Shown piece by piece: positions 33,554 to 41,520 of a stretch of DNA of 60,175 nucleotides (position 1 is the stretch's first letter; every line of letters starts with the position of its first letter). Both the position numbers and the translations under genes were made by a program. The stretch lies in contig JAGQWJ010000013.1 in the NCBI GenBank assembly GCA_020437395.1, positions 1 to 60,175 of the forward strand, written 5' to 3'. The DNA comes from Ignavibacteriota bacterium. Its GTDB lineage: Bacteria; Bacteroidota; Ignavibacteria; Kapaibacteriales; UBA2268. Under the pieces are notes generated by a model that saw only the letters and a list, made by a program, of their open reading frames with translations, was not told the DNA's origin and did no database searches.

Positions 33554-34921
33554 CTATCTTAATACATCAAAAATGACAATTATGACCATAAGTGTTAAAA
33601 GAAGTAACATTCCAATATTTTGGATAGCCATTTTCACTTTTAATGGTAATTCTTTTCGATAAATTGCTTCAATTAATACAATTATCAAATGTCCACCATC
33701 TAAAGCAGGAATTGGTAGAATATTAAGTAAAGCTAAAGATAAAGATAGTGCTGCAATAAATACTAAAAAAGATTCGAAACCTCTTTCTGCTGATTCAGCA
33801 GATTGCTTAGCAATCATAATAGGACCACCTACTGCATTCTCAAATGCTATATTACCTTTGAATATTTGTCCTATGCTTGTAATAATCAAATCTATATACT
33901 GGATTGTCTTATCAAATCCAATAGTAATTGATTCACCTATACCAAATGAAACAACTTCAAATTTTCCTTTGCTAATTTCAAAGAGCCCAGCACCAATTTT
34001 TCCTTTATCACTAGGAGTAACGGTTAGAACCGTATCTCCAGTTTCTCTTGCAATTAACAATTCAACTGGATTTTTTTTACTATTACTTATTATATCAATA
34101 AATTGCTTTACAGATACTATATTATTTCCGTTTGCAGAAATTACTGTGTCATTACTCATTAGACCTGCTTCTCCAGCGGGTTCAAGAGAATATATATCAC
34201 TCAGAACGACAACATTACCTTTTGGACTAATACCTAAGCTCTCATTATTAGATAAAACATCTAAAACTTTATTGTTTTTTAACTTAAGAGATATTTGAGA
34301 CCCATTTCTATTAACTATAATATTCTTATCTTTCCCCAAATTACTAATTACAATACCGTCAATTACTTCAGTCCAGTTATTAACTTTCTTGTTATCAATT
34401 GCTACTACTATATCATTATTCTGAAAACCAATTTCACTTGCTAAAGAATTCTTAGCTACATAGGCAATTTCAGTTGTTTTTAACTTAGTTTCGCCTTTAG
34501 AATAAGTTAGCCAAGAGAAAATTAGTATTGCTAATAAAAGGTTCATTAAAACTCCTGCTGACAAAACAAAAGCTTTTTGAAGTGCATTTTTTGATCTAAA
34601 TTCGTAATTTTTAGGTTCAGAATGCATCTCATCATTATCCATACTCTCATCAACCATACCAGTAATCTTTACATAACCCCCAATCGGTAGTAATGATAAG
34701 CGATAATCTGTATGATCACCACCATCCCAATCCTTCGGTAAGTCACCTGTGCTAAAACCAGTAATTCTATTCCATCCTATTAATCTTTTTCCCATCCCAA
34801 TTGAGAATATTTCAGCCCTCATTTTTGTTAAACGAGCTGCAAGAAAGTGACCTAGTTCGTGCACAAAGACTAAGATTCCAAGAACAATAATAAAATAAAA
34901 TAAGCTATTAAAGAATTCCAT
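33554..34921 (-). CDS. rseP: RseP-type site-2 intramembrane metalloprotease
   Basis: 455 residues. The zinc motif H21-E22-L-G-H25 lies in the first membrane helix ('VLVFVHELGHFLAARL'-like pattern at 15-30). Periplasmic PDZ domains follow in the middle ('EPAGEAGLMSNDTVISANG' and an earlier 'SLASEIGFQNNDIVVAID'), and the third-metal-ligand helix near the end is 'NILPIPALDGGHL'. RseP cleaves anti-sigma factors and signal-peptide remnants within the membrane. An ECF sigma/anti-sigma-like pair at 48.5-49.7 kb is a possible client, by inference. It overlaps dxr by 14 bases. Confidence 0.95.
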   Translation of the reverse strand: MEFFNSLFYFIIVLGILVFVHELGHFLAARLTKMRAEIFSIGMGKRLIGWNRITGFSTGDLPKDWDGGDHTDYRLSLLPIGGYVKITGMVDESMDNDEMHSEPKNYEFRSKNALQKAFVLSAGVLMNLLLAILIFSWLTYSKGETKLKTTEIAYVAKNSLASEIGFQNNDIVVAIDNKKVNNWTEVIDGIVISNLGKDKNIIVNRNGSQISLKLKNNKVLDVLSNNESLGISPKGNVVVLSDIYSLEPAGEAGLMSNDTVISANGNNIVSVKQFIDIISNSKKNPVELLIARETGDTVLTVTPSDKGKIGAGLFEISKGKFEVVSFGIGESITIGFDKTIQYIDLIITSIGQIFKGNIAFENAVGGPIMIAKQSAESAERGFESFLVFIAALSLSLALLNILPIPALDGGHLIIVLIEAIYRKELPLKVKMAIQNIGMLLLLTLMVIIVIFDVLR

Positions 34922-36074
34922 AATTAGATTTTATATATTCATTTGTAATAATTCGAGCATTTTTATCCGCTTCTATAATATCATGTATTGACGGATTATT
35001 ATAAGATTTGATTTCACTTAACATTTTTGAGTTGATTTCTGAAATAGATTTAAAGCTAATACTTCCATTCAAAAAACTTTGAACGGTTACTTCATTAACA
35101 GCATTCAAAATACAACAAGATGTCCCACCTTGACTTATTGCATCAAATGCCAGTTGTAAATTGGGAAACTTATTATAATCTGGCTTGAAGAAAGAAAGAT
35201 TTCCAATTTCAACTAGATTCATTCTTTCAAAATTGTACGATTTATGATTTGGAAAATTAAGAGCATAAGCTATAGGAACTTTCATATCTGGAAGACCTAA
35301 TTGGGCTTTAACAGAACTATCATTGAATTGAACCATAGAATGAATAATACTTTGAGGATGAATAATTACATCTATTTGATTTTCGGATAGACCAAAAAGC
35401 CAATATGCTTCAATTACTTCTAACCCTTTATTCATTAGTGTAGCTGAATCAATTGTTATTTTACTCCCCATAGACCAATTAGGATGATTTAATGCGTCTT
35501 CGATTGTAATTGCATCAAATTCACTTAAAGTAGTATTAAGAAATGGACCACCACTTGCAGTTAAGATTATCTTTTCTACCTCATCAATGTTTTCACCAAT
35601 GAGACATTGCTGTATTGCACTATGTTCGCTATCAATAGGAAATATGTTTGTTTGATTTTCTTTAGCTAAAGTTGTAATTAACTCACCTGCGGCTACAAGA
35701 GTTTCTTTATTAGCAAGTGCAACATCTATTTTGTTATTCAAAGCATTTAATGTAGGTATTACTCCAGCGAATCCAACAAGTGATGATACTAACAAATTTG
35801 TTGATTTATATGATGTTACAAATTCCAAACCTTCATCACCATATAAAATAATTCCTTTGAAATTAGTTTTACTTTTGAATTCTAAAAAGGAGCTATAGTC
35901 AGAAATAACAACACCTTTTGGTGAATATATTGAACATTGAATTTCCAATAACTCTATATTTGTGTTAGAAGTTAAAAAATCAATTTCAATATTCTTAGAT
36001 TGTGAAACTACATCTAATGTTTGTGTACCAATAGAGCCCGTTGAACCTAAAATACTTATATTTCTAAACTCCAT
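34908..36074 (-). CDS. dxr: 1-deoxy-D-xylulose-5-phosphate reductoisomerase
   Basis: 388 residues. NADPH-binding 'ILGSTGSIGTQTLDVV' at 8-23, 'ALANKETLVAAGE', 'PIDSEHSAIQQCL', 'LTASGGPF', 'ALNHPNWSMGSKITIDSATLMNKGLEVIEA' (around 190-220) and 'IIHPQSIIHSMVQF' are Dxr hallmarks, including the metal and substrate residues. It makes MEP, the committed step of non-mevalonate isoprenoid synthesis. It overlaps rng upstream by 11 bases and rseP downstream by 14, the common dxr-rseP arrangement. Confidence 0.96.
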   Translation of the reverse strand: MEFRNISILGSTGSIGTQTLDVVSQSKNIEIDFLTSNTNIELLEIQCSIYSPKGVVISDYSSFLEFKSKTNFKGIILYGDEGLEFVTSYKSTNLLVSSLVGFAGVIPTLNALNNKIDVALANKETLVAAGELITTLAKENQTNIFPIDSEHSAIQQCLIGENIDEVEKIILTASGGPFLNTTLSEFDAITIEDALNHPNWSMGSKITIDSATLMNKGLEVIEAYWLFGLSENQIDVIIHPQSIIHSMVQFNDSSVKAQLGLPDMKVPIAYALNFPNHKSYNFERMNLVEIGNLSFFKPDYNKFPNLQLAFDAISQGGTSCCILNAVNEVTVQSFLNGSISFKSISEINSKMLSEIKSYNNPSIHDIIEADKNARIITNEYIKSNYGIL

Positions 36075-37716
36075 TCATAAACTCCGATGTAATATCTTTT
36101 TGTTTTTTCAACGAATGGAATTGAAATTGATTAATGCTCATACTATCCGCTTGTTTGATGGTAATTTTAACAAAATATTTAATCATCAATTTTGATAATC
36201 TAGATAATGTACCTTGTGTCAAATAGTCAGCTATGTCTGGATGAACTACCAATTCTAGTCTAAATTCTTTAGTTTTGGATCTAAAGTTCTTCAACCATCT
36301 TTCAATTTGATTAAGCAAAACACTTTTACTTGTTATTTTACCTGAACCACCACAAGTAGGGCAGAGGTCAGATACTTTTTCACTTATATTTTGATTTATT
36401 CTTTGGCGAGTTATTTGCAATAATCCCAACTTAGTTAGCGGATATGTAACTGTTTTAGCTCTATCCTTCTCAAGTTCTTTGTTCATCGCATAATAGACTT
36501 TTTTACGGTTCGCTGGGTTTTTCATGTCAATAAAATCAATTAAAATGATTCCAGCTAAATCTCGTAATCTAATATGTCTTGCAATTTCTTTAAGAACTTC
36601 CATATTTGTTTTTAATGCAGTTCCTTCTTGGTTTTTGTCAACTGAACGTCCAGAATTTATGTCAATTACAACCATTGCCTCTGTTTGATCTATGACAAAT
36701 GAAGCTCCAGATTTGAGGTGTACTGTTCTTCTAAAAGTTTTAGCTATGTCTCGTTCTACACCATATTCATCAAAAAGGGATTTCTTACCTTTATAATATG
36801 TTACTTTTTCAATAAGAGCAGGACTTTTCTTTTTCAAATATATAATGATTTCATTGTATAGTTTTTTTGAGTCTATAATTACTTCATTAATGTCTTTTGT
36901 AAATAAGTCTCTGATTACACTTGATGTTAAGTGCATATCTTGATAAAGTAAAGTTGGTGGTTTAGACAGCTCTACTTTCTGTTCAATTTCCTTCCAAGTA
37001 TTTATTAGACTGTCCCAATCTTCTTTTAATTCATCATCCGTTTTCCCGTGAGCTGCAGTTCTAATTATACAACCAGAACCCTTCGGAAGAGTATTTCTTG
37101 CTAATTTCCTTAATCTTGATCTTTCTTTATGAGATTTAATTCTTTTCGAAACACCAATCCAATCTTCAAATGGTAAGAAGACAACGTATCTACCAGGAAG
37201 TGAAACCTTTGATGTTACTTTAACACCCTTTGTCCCATAAGCTTCTCTAGTTACTTGAACTAATATATCTTGTCCTTCTTCAAGGTTTATTTGAATATTG
37301 CCAGAGCTTTTCGTTGAGAAAGTTGCTTCAGAATTTACATTTGTTTTTAATGCATGAGTTTTTCTTAATGCAACATCAGTGGAAATTTCATCCACAGTTT
37401 TCTTGGTTTTATCAACTGCTTTCGATAAAATTTCTACTTCTGATTCATCTTCATCATCTGAATCTTCTATTTCGACATCACTTTCTAATGATTCATCAAT
37501 ATCAGAGAAGTGAAGAAATGCATCTTGTTTTTTACCAATACCAATAAAAGCAGCATTTAATCCTTGTACAACTCTATTAACTCGTCCCAAATAAATATTA
37601 CCAAGTAGTTTTTCTTTATCAGGAAGATCAATAAAATACTCAGCAAGCTGGTTATCTTCAGTTATTGCAATTCTTACTTCATTAATTGTTGAATTGATTA
37701 ATATTTTTTTATTCAT
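36064..37716 (-). CDS. rng: Ribonuclease G/E family endoribonuclease
   Basis: I chose the ATG at 37716 (MNKKILINSTINEVRIAI) because the upstream ATG at 37767 lies inside the SRP RNA gene; the length is then 550. The start, 'GNIYLGRVNRVVQGLNAAFIGIG' S1 domain, catalytic 'MVVIDINSG' and 'GIILIDFIDM' aspartates, and the zinc-link 'CPTCGGSGKI' identify the RNase E/G catalytic core. A highly acidic insertion (DESLESDVEIEDSDDEDESE and on, about 50 extra residues) splits the S1 domain and is unlike the compact E. coli RNase G. It processes rRNA and mRNA 5' regions. It overlaps dxr by 11 bases. Confidence 0.93.
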   Translation of the reverse strand: MNKKILINSTINEVRIAITEDNQLAEYFIDLPDKEKLLGNIYLGRVNRVVQGLNAAFIGIGKKQDAFLHFSDIDESLESDVEIEDSDDEDESEVEILSKAVDKTKKTVDEISTDVALRKTHALKTNVNSEATFSTKSSGNIQINLEEGQDILVQVTREAYGTKGVKVTSKVSLPGRYVVFLPFEDWIGVSKRIKSHKERSRLRKLARNTLPKGSGCIIRTAAHGKTDDELKEDWDSLINTWKEIEQKVELSKPPTLLYQDMHLTSSVIRDLFTKDINEVIIDSKKLYNEIIIYLKKKSPALIEKVTYYKGKKSLFDEYGVERDIAKTFRRTVHLKSGASFVIDQTEAMVVIDINSGRSVDKNQEGTALKTNMEVLKEIARHIRLRDLAGIILIDFIDMKNPANRKKVYYAMNKELEKDRAKTVTYPLTKLGLLQITRQRINQNISEKVSDLCPTCGGSGKITSKSVLLNQIERWLKNFRSKTKEFRLELVVHPDIADYLTQGTLSRLSKLMIKYFVKITIKQADSMSINQFQFHSLKKQKDITSEFMNGV

Positions 37717-37749
37717 AGAAACAAATATACGATAAATAAAATAAAAAAA

Positions 37750-37842
37750 GGTCAAGAAATCAGACACACTTCAAATAAACCTACCGCTGCTTCCTTTCAG
37801 ACCTGACGGAATTTAGCCATTTTTAGTTGTTGACTCTTGACC
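37750..37842 (-). ncRNA. ffs: Signal recognition particle RNA (small bacterial 4.5S type)
   Basis: The minus strand contains the conserved Ffh-binding segment GTCAGGTCTGAAAGGAAGCA. In the usual bacterial form the tip reads GTCCGGAAGG; here the tetraloop is GAAA closed by a T-G pair. The ends of a ~93-nt RNA pair as GGTCAAGA / TCTTGACC, as expected for the 4.5S hairpin, and internal bulges follow. Immediately after the closing stem come seven T residues, so the RNA seems to end in its own terminator. It guides co-translational membrane targeting with Ffh. A tRNA-Arg gene lies 14 bases upstream on the same strand. Confidence 0.93.
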
Positions 37843-37856
37843 AATTTTTAGTTAAG

Positions 37857-37930
37857 CACGCCGAAAAGGACTCGAACCTTTGACCCACAGCTTAGAAGGC
37901 TGTTGCTCTATCCAGCTGAGCTACCGGCGC
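37857..37930 (-). tRNA. tRNA-Arg (anticodon TCT)
   Basis: A 74-nt cloverleaf: acceptor GCGCCGG pairs with TCGGCGT (G-T at the end pairs), D-arm GCTC-AGCTGGATA-GAGC, anticodon stem ACAGC/GCTGT with loop CTTCTAA (anticodon TCT), variable GGGTC, T-arm AAAGG-TTCGAGT-CCTTT, discriminator G. The 3' CCA is not encoded. It reads AGA (and AGG) codons, abundant in AT-rich genomes. It lies between the TlpA gene and the SRP RNA gene in the same orientation, suggesting a shared transcript processed by RNases. Confidence 0.97.
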
Positions 37931-37977
37931 AAAAAACGATTACAAAAATAACAGAATTATTAAATTAAACAAAGTTT

Positions 37978-38541
37978 TTATAAAACTTTTTTTATTGATT
38001 CCATAAATGATTCATAAGAACGTGCACCTTGAATCACTTCTTTAATATTACCGTTCTTATCTATTATCAATGTTGTAGGGACGTAACGCATACCTCCATA
38101 TGCCGCATTCAACTTGTTATCAACATCTACAAAATTTATATAATTCATTTTATTTGTAGAATGAAAATTATCAACTTTAGCAAATTTATCTTTTGTCGTA
38201 TTTCTTTCTAGTGCTACACCGGCTATTATTATATCTTTTTTCGATAATTCGTTTTGAATTTTCATTATGTCAGGAATCTCACCACGACATGGGGGACACC
38301 AGGTACCCCAAAAATTCAAAAATACGACTTTACCTTTTGCCAATTCTGAAAATGACTTTTCTTCTCCATTTTCTTTATATTTGAATTCTATTAGCTTATC
38401 TTTAACAACATCAGCAACACTGGTTATTTCAAATACTTGCTTACTTTCATTTCCTTCGGCTGAAGTTAATTCCTTCGTCATTATACTAATAGTAGCAACT
38501 GTAACTACTAATGATACTAAAATTAATATTATTTTTTTCAT
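37978..38541 (-). CDS. TlpA/ResA/CcmG-like thiol-disulfide oxidoreductase
   Basis: 187 residues: N-terminal membrane anchor or signal (about 4-21), then a thioredoxin fold with the active site W81-C82-P-P-C85 in 'FLNFWGTWCPPCRGEIPDI', and cis-Pro in 'RYVPTTLIID'. Periplasmic. Its position about 100 bases after the ccmC-D-E-F genes supports a CcmG/ResA role, i.e. reducing apocytochrome c cysteines before heme ligation. General TlpA redox chemistry is the alternative. It is followed by tRNA-Arg on the same strand. Confidence 0.87.
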   Translation of the reverse strand: MKKIILILVSLVVTVATISIMTKELTSAEGNESKQVFEITSVADVVKDKLIEFKYKENGEEKSFSELAKGKVVFLNFWGTWCPPCRGEIPDIMKIQNELSKKDIIIAGVALERNTTKDKFAKVDNFHSTNKMNYINFVDVDNKLNAAYGGMRYVPTTLIIDKNGNIKEVIQGARSYESFMESIKKVL

Positions 38542-38642
38542 TATTTACCTTTATTTATTATTAATTGCTTTTTTATTTTATATAATACGTAAGAAAACTC
38601 ATTTTGATATAATAATATAAGCATTCTGAAATATCATTAGTT

Positions 38643-40976
38643 TTAATTATTTTCTGCAAGATTATCTGTTCTGAGTGTATTTTTTAATTGTTTTGGAGTC
38701 ATATACTTGAATAATGAAACGAAAAATCCACCGACTATAAGAATTGTGCCTATCCATACTAAATTAATAAAAGGTTTGTCTGATATTTCAAGTATCAACA
38801 TTTCTTCAGGCATTGAAAGCACACCACCTTTTTCTTTGAACATAAACAATGCACCTGAATTAGCTAAATTCTCCTTATCGGGCATAATTTGCATAAATCC
38901 AATCTGAATATTAGTTGTATCCAAATCGTACCATACGGGTTCATTACCCATAGTTTTCATATTCATTTCTGCAAATAAAGTATCTTCTTTTATAAAACCT
39001 TTATCATTACTCAATCTTACTAGTACTCCAATATTCATGAATTCTTTAGGTTCATTGTTTTCATTCATAGGCCCTTTTTGCATATCAAGCATCAAAAAGT
39101 CTAACATTTTCATTTTGTAAGTAGTGTCTAGACTAACGGGTGCAGACAATTGCTTCTTGAGTGCAACAGGTTTCACATCATAATGTGGAGTCAAAGCCAT
39201 AGCAATATATATATCTTTGAAAGGTGTCATTTTTACTCCTGGTTCAAAGAAAGGGGATTCCATATCATTAAATTCGCTCCAAAAAGCAACAGGATGGACT
39301 CTAGTTGTGTCATTGTCTTTTATTATATCTATATTATACTCATATTTTTCTCTATCATGTTTATCTAATTCTACTCTTTCTTTACCATTATGTTCAATTC
39401 TATAACCTTTAAATTCAGCATATTGACCATTTTTCATTCTTACTTGGATTGATTCAGAATAAGCACCTGAAGCTAAAGCCCCTAATAATAATAATGCTAA
39501 ACCTATATGAGATAAGAAACCGCCTAAAAGTTTTTTATCTTTTCTTATATTTTTAACTACAAACTCCATATTAACATAAATTGAGAATCCTACTGAAAAT
39601 ACTAGAATTAAATAGCTAAACTGATTTACACCCATTATTATAGAAATTAAGGTAAGAATAACTCCTGCAGTAACACCAATTACTATTTTCTTGATGATTT
39701 TACTTAAATCAGTTCTATTCCATGAAAAATAAAGTGCTAATGAACTAAACACCATCATCAATACGGCTAGTGGTAAGTTCAATTGATTATACCATTTTAC
39801 TTCAACAGTAGATTTAGTAATTCCTATTATGTCAGTAATAATTGGCCAACTAGTACCAAATAATACTATAAAAGTTACAAGTAGTAATGCTATAACACCC
39901 AGAGAAACAATAAACTCTTTTGAACTGACTTTAAAGTTAATTTCAGGACTTTTAATCTTGTTTAATCTAACAAATAAGGTAATTACCGCTAATAATAAAA
40001 ATAGAATCATAAATATTAGCAGCAATTTATAAATTATTGGTCCAGGTGAAACAAATGAATGAACAGAAGTATCACCTAAAACACCACTTCTTGTAAGGAA
40101 TGTTGCGTATAATACAAACAAAAATGTCAGAAATGCTAATACAAAATTTGTTTTAATCAATCCACCTGTTTTCTGATGAATATACATTGTATGTACTAAC
40201 GTAACGGCTGTTAACCAAGGAATAAGAGATGAATTCTCGACTGGATCCCATGCCCAGAAACCACCCCAACCTAAAGTTTCGTACGCCCACAAACCTCCTA
40301 ACATCAGTCCAAGACCTAATATAGCAGAAGCAAATAGTGTCCAAGGAAGTGCTAACCGTATCCATTTGCGATAGTCTTTTTTAAGTAAGCCAGAAATAGC
40401 AAAAATATAAGGTATAGTCATTGCTGAGTAACCTAGAAATAAAATAGGAGGGTGAATATTAATCCAATAATTTTGTAAAATTGGGTTTAGTCCTCTGCCT
40501 TCTTTTGGCATAAAACCTACTTCGACATTCTGATCTGCATAAGTTTGCCAAACAAATTCGAATGGGCTTTTGAATATCAATATTAGTAGGATAAAAGCAA
40601 TAACCAATACAAATATTCCCATAGTAACGTATTCATAATTACGTTCTTTAAGATAGGGAATTAGGAAAAAACCAATTAAGGTAAGAGTTAGTCCCCAAAG
40701 CAGAAAAGAACCTTGCTGACCGGCATAAAAAGTGGAAATTAATAAGTTTAATGGGAGAGTTGTGGAAGAATACTCCCATACATAGGTCATTTGAAAATTA
40801 TGTGAAAGAATATTCGAAAGTAAATACATTGAAATTGCCAGCATTGTGGCAGTTACACCATAGTATGCAATTCGACCTAATTTAAGAAACGATTGTTTAT
40901 CTTTAGCAATTATATAAAAAAATCCAGATAGGACACTTAGTCCAAAAGCAACATATATTAATATTTGTCCTAACAT
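38643..40976 (-). CDS. ccmF: Cytochrome c heme lyase subunit CcmF
   Basis: 777 residues with about 14-15 membrane helices. The tryptophan-rich WWD heme-handling motif is present as 'LGWGGFWAWDPVENSSLIPWL', with flanking conserved His segments ('NIHPPILFLGYS', 'LVHTMYIHQKTG') and a large periplasmic domain before the last helix. CcmF ligates heme from holo-CcmE to apocytochrome c CxxCH sites. It directly follows ccmE (zero-base gap). CcmH-type partners are not in this window. Confidence 0.95.
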   Translation of the reverse strand: MLGQILIYVAFGLSVLSGFFYIIAKDKQSFLKLGRIAYYGVTATMLAISMYLLSNILSHNFQMTYVWEYSSTTLPLNLLISTFYAGQQGSFLLWGLTLTLIGFFLIPYLKERNYEYVTMGIFVLVIAFILLILIFKSPFEFVWQTYADQNVEVGFMPKEGRGLNPILQNYWINIHPPILFLGYSAMTIPYIFAISGLLKKDYRKWIRLALPWTLFASAILGLGLMLGGLWAYETLGWGGFWAWDPVENSSLIPWLTAVTLVHTMYIHQKTGGLIKTNFVLAFLTFLFVLYATFLTRSGVLGDTSVHSFVSPGPIIYKLLLIFMILFLLLAVITLFVRLNKIKSPEINFKVSSKEFIVSLGVIALLLVTFIVLFGTSWPIITDIIGITKSTVEVKWYNQLNLPLAVLMMVFSSLALYFSWNRTDLSKIIKKIVIGVTAGVILTLISIIMGVNQFSYLILVFSVGFSIYVNMEFVVKNIRKDKKLLGGFLSHIGLALLLLGALASGAYSESIQVRMKNGQYAEFKGYRIEHNGKERVELDKHDREKYEYNIDIIKDNDTTRVHPVAFWSEFNDMESPFFEPGVKMTPFKDIYIAMALTPHYDVKPVALKKQLSAPVSLDTTYKMKMLDFLMLDMQKGPMNENNEPKEFMNIGVLVRLSNDKGFIKEDTLFAEMNMKTMGNEPVWYDLDTTNIQIGFMQIMPDKENLANSGALFMFKEKGGVLSMPEEMLILEISDKPFINLVWIGTILIVGGFFVSLFKYMTPKQLKNTLRTDNLAENN

Positions 40977-41363
40977 CTAACTTTCCTGTAATTCTTCAAT
41001 TGTACCTTCATATTTCGAAGGACATTTGGTTAATATTTGATTTGAAATAAAAATATCGTTCTCATAGTGACCTTTAACCACTACTTTTGCTGCGATTTCA
41101 AAATTATTAGGTTTTGCACCTGAATGTAGAACTTTAAAAGTATTTCCAGATTCATCTTCCATAAAAAATTCGAATTCATTTTTCTCAGGATTATAGTTAG
41201 TTTCTTTGTCTTTTAACCAATGACCGTAAACTTGTACATTTTCATTACTCGCTTTTGCTTCTGCAATTGTTACAAATTCCGTTGTGTTATCCTGAAACGA
41301 AAACATTGCTAATGCTATGAAAGTTAATATTATCAGTCCACCAAAAATATATTTCTTATTCAT
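40977..41363 (-). CDS. ccmE: Heme chaperone CcmE, cysteine (CxxxY) type
   Basis: 128 residues with an N-terminal membrane anchor (about 5-22) and the OB-fold core ('VQVYGHWLKD', 'FEFFMEDESGNTFKVLHSGAKPNNF', 'AAKVVVKGHY'). The heme-attachment residue, His in the usual HxxxY motif, is here Cys: C114-P-S-K-Y118. CcmE proteins with this CxxxY motif are known from some archaea and non-proteobacterial or deltaproteobacterial lineages, so this is the alternative subtype rather than a broken gene. It carries heme from CcmC to CcmF in the periplasm. Confidence 0.92.
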   Translation of the reverse strand: MNKKYIFGGLIILTFIALAMFSFQDNTTEFVTIAEAKASNENVQVYGHWLKDKETNYNPEKNEFEFFMEDESGNTFKVLHSGAKPNNFEIAAKVVVKGHYENDIFISNQILTKCPSKYEGTIEELQES

Positions 41364-41520
41364 TTCTACCTTTATTATTTGTTTTCATTGAAGAAATTTG
41401 CTTTTCTAATTTATTTAATTTTGATTCGGTTTTGACTAAATAGATGAATAAACCAATCCAATTTATCAAAGCAACCAAAAGGACGACATATATCGAATTA
41501 TCATTTAAAAAATTATACAT
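41356..41520 (-). CDS. ccmD: CcmD-like small membrane protein
   Basis: I place the start at 41520 (MYNFLNDNSIYVVLLVAL): the ATG is embedded in the ccmC stop region (AATGTATAA), giving an 8-base overlap. It encodes 54 residues: one membrane helix (about 10-27) followed by a charged helix with heptads ('TESKLNKLEKQISSMK'). Position and topology match CcmD, which links CcmC/CcmAB to CcmE. Sequence similarity among CcmD proteins is minimal, so the assignment rests on context. The 3' end overlaps ccmE by 8 bases. Confidence 0.75.
   Translation of the reverse strand: MYNFLNDNSIYVVLLVALINWIGLFIYLVKTESKLNKLEKQISSMKTNNKGRNE

Noticed and set aside
37971..37993. Weak hairpin AAAGTTTT/AAAACTTT with T-run at the 3' end of the TlpA-like gene
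   Set aside because: All A/T except one pair per arm, overlaps the gene's own stop, and its T-run is on the wrong strand for that gene; likely base composition.
40153..40365. Antisense-frame ORF inside ccmF and similar shadow ORFs (e.g. 37314-37547, 33858-34298, 8093-8416, 52142-52468)
   Set aside because: All lie opposite or within strongly supported genes in other frames with no family signature; treated as composition artefacts.
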